From Ferirhizobium litorale (GTDB lineage: Bacteria; Pseudomonadota; Alphaproteobacteria; Rhizobiales; Rhizobiaceae): a stretch of DNA of 64,000 nt. This document shows positions 56,496-64,000 of the stretch, one piece after another. Made by a program: the position numbers and the translations under genes. The notes beneath the pieces were generated by a model. That model made no database searches and was not told the origin of the DNA. It saw only the letters and a list, made by a program, of their open reading frames with translations. Each line of letters begins with the position of its first letter. Position 1 is the first letter of the stretch. The DNA lies in NCBI GenBank assembly GCA_030028905.1, contig JALDYZ010000012.1, forward strand, positions 1 through 64,000. Reading direction: 5' to 3'.

Positions 56496-57635
56496 ATGGC
56501 GGCAGGCATCGGACGACGACGATTTCTGAAAGGCACTGCCGTGGTCGGCCTGTCGCTCTGCACGCCTGCCATCATCAGGGCGGCGCCCTTCGAAAGGGAA
56601 AGCGCCAGCGACGTCACCTTCCTGTTCATCAATGACGTGCATGCCTGCCGGATAGGCGATGGACTGTCTCCCCATTGCGCCGACGAAGGCAAGACGGACA
56701 CCAACCTTCTGCGTCACGTCCGGGCGCTCAACAGCATCACGAAACAGAATTGGCCGACCGAGATCGACGGGGCTCATACGGGGCTGGCAAGCGCGGGACA
56801 ACCGGTCGCCAGACCACGTGGCGTCATCGTCTGCGGCGATATCACTGATGATGGCGGCGGCCAGACTGCAGAGCCGCGCGAAGGTCCGCAGCTTCTCCAG
56901 TTTTCTCGTCGCTACCAGCAGGGGACCGGGACCGACCGCGTCCACTTCCCTGTCTATGTCGGCCTCGGCAACCACGATCTCGACCAGGATGGACGCCCGC
57001 CGAACGTCAACTGGTACCGCGATGAATTGCGCGAATACGTGCGCCTGAACCACAAGCCGAGCGCTTTCTTCCAGCCGATCGTTCCGGTCGACAACTACGA
57101 CACGCTTTCCGACAACTATTCGTGGAACTGGGGCCACCTGCATCTGATCCAGGCGCAGCGCTTTGCCGGGGACACCACCAAGGGTGCGATCAGCAGCCTG
57201 GCCTGGCTGAAGGCGGATCTCGAGACCTACGCCGCGGATGGGCGGCCGGTCGTCATCTTCCAGCACTATGGCTGGGACTATTTTTCACGCGAACGCTGGG
57301 ACCCTGCCCGGCGCACCTTCGATGATAGCGGCAGCGGCGCACCGCACTGGTGGGGCGACGAGGAGCGGCAGGCATTGCTCGATCTACTGGGCGGCTACAA
57401 CATTGCCGGCATATTTCATGGCCACGAACACGACAACGCAATGATCTATCGGGTGGACGGCTACGACATCTTCAAGGCGAAGGCGGCATTCATGGGCGGA
57501 TTCGGCATTGCGCGGTTTCACGGGCAAACGATGGACATCGTCCTCGGCGAGGCGTCAAACGACAGCGGCGGTGTGGTATTCACCGCCGCCTATTCGAAGG
57601 AACTGCTGTCGGGGAACTACGCCGTCACGCCGTGA
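56496..57635 (+). CDS. Tat-exported calcineurin-like metallophosphoesterase
   Basis: This 379-residue protein has a twin-arginine signal [16 protein letters not shown], so it is folded before export to the periplasm. Metal ligands of the calcineurin-like fold are visible as FINDVHAC (DxH), [10 protein letters not shown] (GD), GLGNHDLD (GNHD), VIFQHYGWD and [10 protein letters not shown]. It may hydrolyse phosphomonoesters or diesters. ATG 56496 is chosen; 56463 and 56475 are alternatives. Its 3' end overlaps the 3' end of convergent murB by 19 bp. Confidence 0.83.
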   Translation: MAAGIGRRRFLKGTAVVGLSLCTPAIIRAAPFERESASDVTFLFINDVHACRIGDGLSPHCADEGKTDTNLLRHVRALNSITKQNWPTEIDGAHTGLASAGQPVARPRGVIVCGDITDDGGGQTAEPREGPQLLQFSRRYQQGTGTDRVHFPVYVGLGNHDLDQDGRPPNVNWYRDELREYVRLNHKPSAFFQPIVPVDNYDTLSDNYSWNWGHLHLIQAQRFAGDTTKGAISSLAWLKADLETYAADGRPVVIFQHYGWDYFSRERWDPARRTFDDSGSGAPHWWGDEERQALLDLLGGYNIAGIFHGHEHDNAMIYRVDGYDIFKAKAAFMGGFGIARFHGQTMDIVLGEASNDSGGVVFTAAYSKELLSGNYAVTP

Positions 57636-58584
57636 AACGGCCGAACCTCGCGGCCGGGCATGAAGATGCCGAGCCGCTTGATTTCCCATTCGAGCTTGAT
57701 GCCTGAAGTTTCGAACACACTCTGGCGTACCGTCTCGCCGAGATATTCGAGGTCGTAGCCGGTCGCGTTGCCTGTGTTGATCATGAAGTTGCAGTGCAAA
57801 GCGGACATCTGGGCCCCGCCGATCATCAGGCCACGGCAGCCTGCTTCATCGATCAATTCCCAGGCCGAATGGCCCTCAGGGTTCTTGAAGGTGGAACCGC
57901 CGGTCTTCTCGCGGATCGGCTGCACCGTCTCGCGATGATTGCGAACAGCGTCCATCTCGGCACGAATCTTGGCGCGATCTTCCGGATAGCCCTGAAATAC
58001 CGCTTCGGTGAATATGAGATCGGCGGGCGCGGCCGAATGGCGGTAGCTGTAGCCCATGTCCTCCCTGGAGATCACGACCCGGTTGCCCTTGCGGTCGACG
58101 GCATGCACCTCGACCAGCCGATCCGCGGTCTCCGCCCCATTGGCGCCGGCGTTCATGCGCAACGCGCCGCCGATGCTGCCCGGAATACCGTAGAAGAAGC
58201 TGAAACCGCCGATGCTGTGGTCCATGGCCATTGCCGCAACGTTCTTGTCCGGGCAGATCGCGCCGGCGCGGATACGGTTTTCCCCGTCGAGATCGACAGA
58301 GCCGAATCCCTTGGCGGACAACCGAAGCACCACGCCCGGGATGCCGCCGTCGCGGACCAGGAGATTGGAGCCGACGCCGACCACGGTCAGCGGCACGTCT
58401 TCGGGCAGGATCTTCAGAAACGCAATCAGATCGTCCGTGTCATGCGGCTGGAACATCAGCTCCGCCAGCCCGCCGGCACGGAACCAGGTGACCCGGTCCA
58501 TCGGCGCATCCGGCGTCAGGCGGCCACGTATCTCGTTGACGCCGGTTCCCAGCGATTCCAGCAGCTTTTCCCCGTTTACCTGTT

Positions 58585-58588
<4 letters not shown>
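57617..58588 (-). CDS. murB: UDP-N-acetylenolpyruvoylglucosamine reductase
   Basis: This 323-residue FAD enzyme reduces enolpyruvyl-UDP-GlcNAc to UDP-MurNAc. It has [14 protein letters not shown], the FAD loop [34 protein letters not shown] and the catalytic region [10 protein letters not shown]. The Ser/Glu at the end is seen in [20 protein letters not shown] and [15 protein letters not shown]. It overlaps murC by four bases. The terminal 19 bases are shared with the opposite metallophosphoesterase gene. Confidence 0.96.
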
Positions 58589-59996
<1,408 letters not shown>

Positions 59997-60000
<4 letters not shown>

Positions 60001-61121
60001 GGATGCGCCCCCTTGAATTCCGCAATTGATGTCTTGCCGGCAATAGCCTCAACCATGTCGGCGAGCAAGCTTGCAGCGTCGGGTTTTCCCGTTTGCCTGG
60101 CCTTCTCCGCCATGGTTGCCAGCCTCTGGGGATCGTTCATCAGCTTCTGCAGCAGCGCCGACAGCCGCTCCGGCGTCAATTCCGCCTGGGGGATCACCTT
60201 GGCGCCGCCATTGGCCGCGAGCGCGGCAGCATTGGCCGCCTGGTCATGGTCGAGCGCATACGGATAAGGCACGAGGATCGCCGGACGGCCGATGACCGAG
60301 ATCTCCGAAACGGTGGACGCGCCGGACCGGCAGACCACCAGATGGGCATCGGCGATGCGTTCGGCCATGTCGGTAAAGAACGGCGATATCTGCGCCGGCA
60401 TGTCGAGTTGCTGGAAGCAGCCGCGCACGGTTTCCTGGTCTTCCGGGCGGGCCTGCTGGGTGAGGGCGAGCCGTCGCCGGTCGGTTTCCTCGAGCAGGCT
60501 GACGGCCGTCGGGACGGTCCGCGAGAAATACTGCGCCCCCTGGCTGCCGCCGAAGACGACGAGCCGGAACGGTTCGCCGGGTGCGGAAGGCTGATAGGCC
60601 TTCTTCGCCGCCTCGAGCACCGCCGGCCGAACCGGGTTGCCAGTCGTCACCGTCTTTGCGGCATAGGTACCGCCGGTCTCCGGCAGGAAGCCGCCGGCAA
60701 TCGCCTGCACGCGCGACGCCAGCATCCGGTTGGCGCGTCCCATCACGGCGTTCTGCTCGTGGATCATCGACGGCACGCCCATGCCGGTCGCGGCCAGCAG
60801 CGGCGGCACGGTCGGATAGCCGCCGAAACCGACGACGACGGCGGGCTTCAGCCGGGTGATGAGCTTGCGTGCGGCCCGCAGCCCCTTCCACAGGGTCCAC
60901 GAGGAGCGAAGCACGGCGACCGGGTTTTTCGAACCGATGGTTGCCGATGGCACGACATGAATCTCGTCGGCGGGAAATTTTCCCGCAAACCGCTCGGCCC
61001 GGCTGTCGGTGACGAGGTGGACCGCATAGCCGCGACCCTTGAGCGTATGCGCCAGCGCCTCGGCGGGGAACAGGTGGCCGCCGGTTCCGCCGGCGGCGAG
61101 CAGGATGATACCTTTGGACAT
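59997..61121 (-). CDS. murG: UDP-GlcNAc transferase to lipid I (MurG)
   Basis: This 374-residue GT-B glycosyltransferase makes lipid II at the inner face of the membrane. It has the G-loop [31 protein letters not shown] and [14 protein letters not shown]. The C-terminal donor site includes [25 protein letters not shown] and [13 protein letters not shown]. The ATG at 61121 is just inside the end of ftsW (61126). It overlaps murC by four bases. Confidence 0.97.
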
Positions 61122-61125
61122 CTTT

Positions 61126-62280
61126 TTACTCCGCAGGCACGCCATTGCCGACGCGGAACAGGCTGCGGTCCTGCGCACGGTTCTCGGGGCGGTGCCGTGT
61201 CAGGGCCAGGATGAAGCCGGCGGTCACGCAGATTGCGACCATCGATGACCCACCATAGGAAATGAGAGGCAGCGTCATGCCTTTTGCCGGCAGCAGTTCG
61301 AGGTTGACGCCGATGTTGATCACCGACTGCATGCCGATCTGCAGCACGAGGCCGGCCACGGCGAAGCGGGCAAAATCGTTGCGCTCCTTGTAGGCGTGCG
61401 ACAGGCCGCGAAGCACGATGAAGGCAAAGATCGATACCAGTACCATGCAGAAGAGAATGCCGAACTCCTCGGCGGCGACCGAAAAGATAAAGTCGGTGTG
61501 GCTGTCGGGGATGATGCGCTTGACGGTACCCTCTCCCGGCCCGACGCCGAGCCAGTCGCCGCGCAGGATCGCTTCGCGCGCCGTGTCCACCTGGAAGGTG
61601 TCGCCCTCGCCGGTCAGGAACCGATCGATACGGCCGGCGACGTGCGGCAGCACGGTATAGGCGCCGATCAGGCCGAAGGAACCGAGAGCCCCCAGCACCA
61701 TGATCCACAACCACGGCATGCCGGCCATGAAGAACATCCCGCCCCAGACCACGCTGAGCAGGATCGTCTGGCCGAGGTCGGGCTGGGCGACCAGCAGCGC
61801 TGCGACGATGCAGAACAGGATTCCGGCGAAGAGATTGCCGGGGATTTCCGGATGGCGCGCACGCTCGGCAAACAGCCAGGCGCAGACGACGACGAAAGCC
61901 GGCTTCATGAATTCGGAAGGCTGGATCGTCATCCCGGCCAGCGTCACCCACCGGCGCGAACCCTTGACCTCTACGCCGAAGAAGAGGGCGAGCAGCATAA
62001 AGGTCATCGAGACGCCGAGAAGGACGATAGCCGTGCGCCGGACCTGGCGCGGCGTCAGGAACGAGATGCCGATCATGACGAGGAACGAAGGACCGATGAA
62101 CAACACGTGCCGCCATACGAAATGGAAGCTGTCGAGACCGATGCGCTCGGCGACCGGCGGCGAAGCTGCAAAGGACAGCATCACGCCGATGCCCATCAGT
62201 GCGATGAACGCGGCAAGAAAATACCGGTCGATCGTCCAGAACCAGTCTGCAAATGCTCCGCGCTGTGCCCGGCTTACCAT
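61126..62280 (-). CDS. ftsW: Cell division SEDS glycosyltransferase FtsW
   Basis: This 384-residue SEDS polymerase works with FtsI to make septal peptidoglycan. It has eight to ten helices. Diagnostic stretches are [31 protein letters not shown] (with the catalytic Asp of SEDS proteins), [14 protein letters not shown] and [13 protein letters not shown]. The ATG at 62280 begins two bases after the murD stop codon, so the genes are coupled. It is of normal size. Confidence 0.96.
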   Translation of the reverse strand: MVSRAQRGAFADWFWTIDRYFLAAFIALMGIGVMLSFAASPPVAERIGLDSFHFVWRHVLFIGPSFLVMIGISFLTPRQVRRTAIVLLGVSMTFMLLALFFGVEVKGSRRWVTLAGMTIQPSEFMKPAFVVVCAWLFAERARHPEIPGNLFAGILFCIVAALLVAQPDLGQTILLSVVWGGMFFMAGMPWLWIMVLGALGSFGLIGAYTVLPHVAGRIDRFLTGEGDTFQVDTAREAILRGDWLGVGPGEGTVKRIIPDSHTDFIFSVAAEEFGILFCMVLVSIFAFIVLRGLSHAYKERNDFARFAVAGLVLQIGMQSVINIGVNLELLPAKGMTLPLISYGGSSMVAICVTAGFILALTRHRPENRAQDRSLFRVGNGVPAE

Positions 62281-62281
62281 G

Positions 62282-63691
62282 TCAATTGCCCCTAGTTGCT
62301 GGTTCGACAAGCATCGTGACGTCTTCGAGCGCGGCCACGTGACCGACGAAGGCATCGCCTCTCACTTCAAAGTTCTTGTACTGGTCGAAGCTTGCGCAAG
62401 CCGGGGACAGCATCACCGCTGCGGGTATGCCATCCTTCGCCGCATCGGCTGCGGCGTGCGCCAGCGCCCGCTCGAGCGTCCCGGAGATTTCATAAGGCAC
62501 CGCCTCGCCGAGCGTCGCTGCGAAGGCTGGCGCGGCCTCGCCGATCAGATAGGCCTTGGCGATGCGCGAGAACAATGGCGCGAGGGTGGTGATGCCCCCC
62601 TCCTTCGGCAGCCCGCCGGCAATCCAGTAGATCCGGTCGTAGCTCGACAAGGCCGGAGCCGCCGCTTCGGCATTGGTCGCCTTGCTGTCATTGACGAAGA
62701 CGACCTGGCCTCGACGCCCGACCGGCTGCATGCGGTGCTTGAGGCCCGGGAAGGACTTCAAGCCGGCACGGATCTCATCGGGTGACATGCCAACCGCCAG
62801 GCAGGCACCGATCGCGGCGGCGGCGTTTTGGGCGTTGTGGCTGCCGCGGAGCGTCTGGATGCCGTCGAGATCGACGAAGGGCGCGCTCTTGCCGCCCTGC
62901 GCCTCGACGATGCGGCTGTCTTCGGCATAGAGACCGTCGGCCAGCACATTGCGCTTGGAAATGCGCACGACCTTGACGCCGGCACGCTGGATTCGATCAG
63001 CGATCAGCGTGCAGAAGCTGTCGTCAACACCGACGATGGCGGTCTTGCTGCCGGCAACCAGCCGCTCCTTGATATCGGCGTAATGCTGCATCGTACCGTG
63101 CCGGTCGAGGTGATCCGGCGTCAGGTTGAGGAGCACCCCGGCGGAAGGATCGAGCGTGGGCGCAAGGTCGATCTGGTAGGATGAGCATTCGACCACGTAG
63201 AACCGCGCGGCCTTCGGCGGATCGAGGGTCAGCACGGCCGTGCCGATGTTGCCGCCGAGTTGTGTGTCGCGACCACTCGACTTCAGGATATGGGCGATCA
63301 ACGCCGTCGTCGTCGACTTGCCGTTGGTGCCAGTGATCGCGATGAACGGGCAATCCGGGGCGTGGGCGCGGCGCTCGCGCACGAAGAGTTCGACGTCGCC
63401 GATCACCTCGACGCCAGCGGCGTGGGCCAGATCGACGGTCCAATGCGGCTTGGGATGGGTGAGCGGCACACCCGGCGACAGCACGAACGCCGCCAATCCC
63501 TTCCAGTCCAAGCTGCGCAGGTCCGCGGTCGCGATGCCTTCCGCCGCAGCTTTCGCCACGCTGTCTGGATTGTCGTCCCAGGCAAGCACCTCGGCACCGC
63601 CCGCAAGAAGCGCCCTGACGGTGGCAAGCCCCGAGCCGCCGAGACCGAAGAGAGCGACCTTCCTGCCCTTGAAGCTGGTGACGGGAATCAT
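62282..63691 (-). CDS. murD: UDP-N-acetylmuramoylalanine--D-glutamate ligase
   Basis: This 469-residue Mur ligase adds D-Glu to UDP-MurNAc-L-Ala. The N-terminal Rossmann-like [16 protein letters not shown] is followed by the P-loop [36 protein letters not shown] and [17 protein letters not shown] of the ATP-binding face. Its stop lies at the ftsW start and it begins seven bases after mraY. Confidence 0.96.
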   Translation of the reverse strand: MIPVTSFKGRKVALFGLGGSGLATVRALLAGGAEVLAWDDNPDSVAKAAAEGIATADLRSLDWKGLAAFVLSPGVPLTHPKPHWTVDLAHAAGVEVIGDVELFVRERRAHAPDCPFIAITGTNGKSTTTALIAHILKSSGRDTQLGGNIGTAVLTLDPPKAARFYVVECSSYQIDLAPTLDPSAGVLLNLTPDHLDRHGTMQHYADIKERLVAGSKTAIVGVDDSFCTLIADRIQRAGVKVVRISKRNVLADGLYAEDSRIVEAQGGKSAPFVDLDGIQTLRGSHNAQNAAAAIGACLAVGMSPDEIRAGLKSFPGLKHRMQPVGRRGQVVFVNDSKATNAEAAAPALSSYDRIYWIAGGLPKEGGITTLAPLFSRIAKAYLIGEAAPAFAATLGEAVPYEISGTLERALAHAAADAAKDGIPAAVMLSPACASFDQYKNFEVRGDAFVGHVAALEDVTMLVEPATRGN

Positions 63692-63698
63692 CGCCGCC

Positions 63699-64000
63699 TC
63701 ACCGCAGCTTGAGCGTGGAGAGGCCGAGCAGTGCCAGTCCGACGGCGACGATCCAGAAGCGGATCACCACCTGGCTCTCGGTCCAGCCCTTTTTCTCGAA
63801 GTGGTGATGGATCGGCGCCATCAGGAACACGCGCTTGCCGGTCATCTTGAAGAAGCCGACCTGGATGATCACGGAGAGCGTTTCGATGACGAAGAGGCCG
63901 CCGATGATGATCATGACGATCTCATGCTTGGTGGCGACGGCAACCGAACCGATCAGCCCGCCAAGCGCCAGCGAGCCCGTGTCGCCCATGAAGATTGCCG
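63699..64000 (-). CDS. mraY: Phospho-MurNAc-pentapeptide transferase, C-terminal part
   Basis: Only the last 100 or so residues are in the window; the gene runs off the right edge. It reads [20 protein letters not shown], with the active-site Asp of MraY, then [21 protein letters not shown], the family HHHFE signature, and a final helix to GLSTLKLR. MraY makes lipid I from UDP-MurNAc-pentapeptide in the inner membrane. It is immediately upstream of murD, as in other dcw clusters. Confidence 0.95.
   Translation of the reverse strand, partial: AIFMGDTGSLALGGLIGSVAVATKHEIVMIIIGGLFVIETLSVIIQVGFFKMTGKRVFLMAPIHHHFEKKGWTESQVVIRFWIVAVGLALLGLSTLKLR

Overview
The window looks like chromosome from a member of the Rhizobiaceae (Ensifer/Rhizobium/Agrobacterium/Shinella group). 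The evidence is a GC-rich coding style, a two-piece (permuted) alphaproteobacterial tmRNA gene beside an alpha-type sspB, a small RNA with the hallmarks of the rhizobial alpha-r14 family, DUF4169 and RHH small proteins, and the alphaproteobacterial order mraY-murD-ftsW-murG-murC-murB ... ddl-ftsQ-ftsA-ftsZ-lpxC-bamD-recN ... ligA. I cannot name the species.

Layout. (1) 1-5600 is the right end of an integrated element. It holds a broken tyrosine recombinase, two large recombinase-like proteins and a small coiled-coil protein in one tight operon, followed by a complete ssrA gene with its own promoter. A second ssrA copy (5594-5851) has kept only the last bases of its acceptor piece, as expected if the element recombined into the host tmRNA gene and replaced it. 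(2) 5850-8740 is core: sspB, DUF4169, an RHH protein, a secreted Ntn-hydrolase and an unidentified ORF. (3) 8831-28771 mixes envelope and metabolic genes: an AsmA-like protein, D-lactate dehydrogenase, an OmpA-like lipoprotein, an NTF2-like protein, a GNAT/nitrilase pair, an RND efflux pair, uvrD, a K+ channel, a Tlde1-like protein and an amidase. (4) 28937-41318 holds pncA, panC-panB, azlC-azlD, aminopeptidase P, the sRNA, a small-membrane-protein/SCO/flavin monooxygenase/prmA run, an orphan cheW, creA, an exonuclease and a GNAT enzyme. (5) 41355-64000 is the division and cell wall (dcw) cluster on the minus strand. It is interrupted between murB and ddl by aqpZ, an MFS transporter and a Tat-exported metallophosphoesterase, and between ligA and recN by an MBL-fold hydrolase.

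How the genes work together. ssrA makes the tag and SspB delivers tagged proteins to ClpXP, so the two ends of trans-translation quality control are adjacent. The dcw genes make lipid I/II (mraY, murG), the UDP-MurNAc-peptide (murB, murC, murD, ddl) and the divisome (ftsW, ftsQ, ftsA, ftsZ); lpxC starts lipid A and bamD serves outer membrane protein assembly. A CtrA-like box lies upstream of ddl-ftsQAZ. panC and panB are consecutive steps of pantothenate synthesis.

The least ordinary parts are the recombinase module with its replacement tmRNA gene and displaced host copy, and the CCUCCUCCC-loop sRNA at about 34.9 kb.
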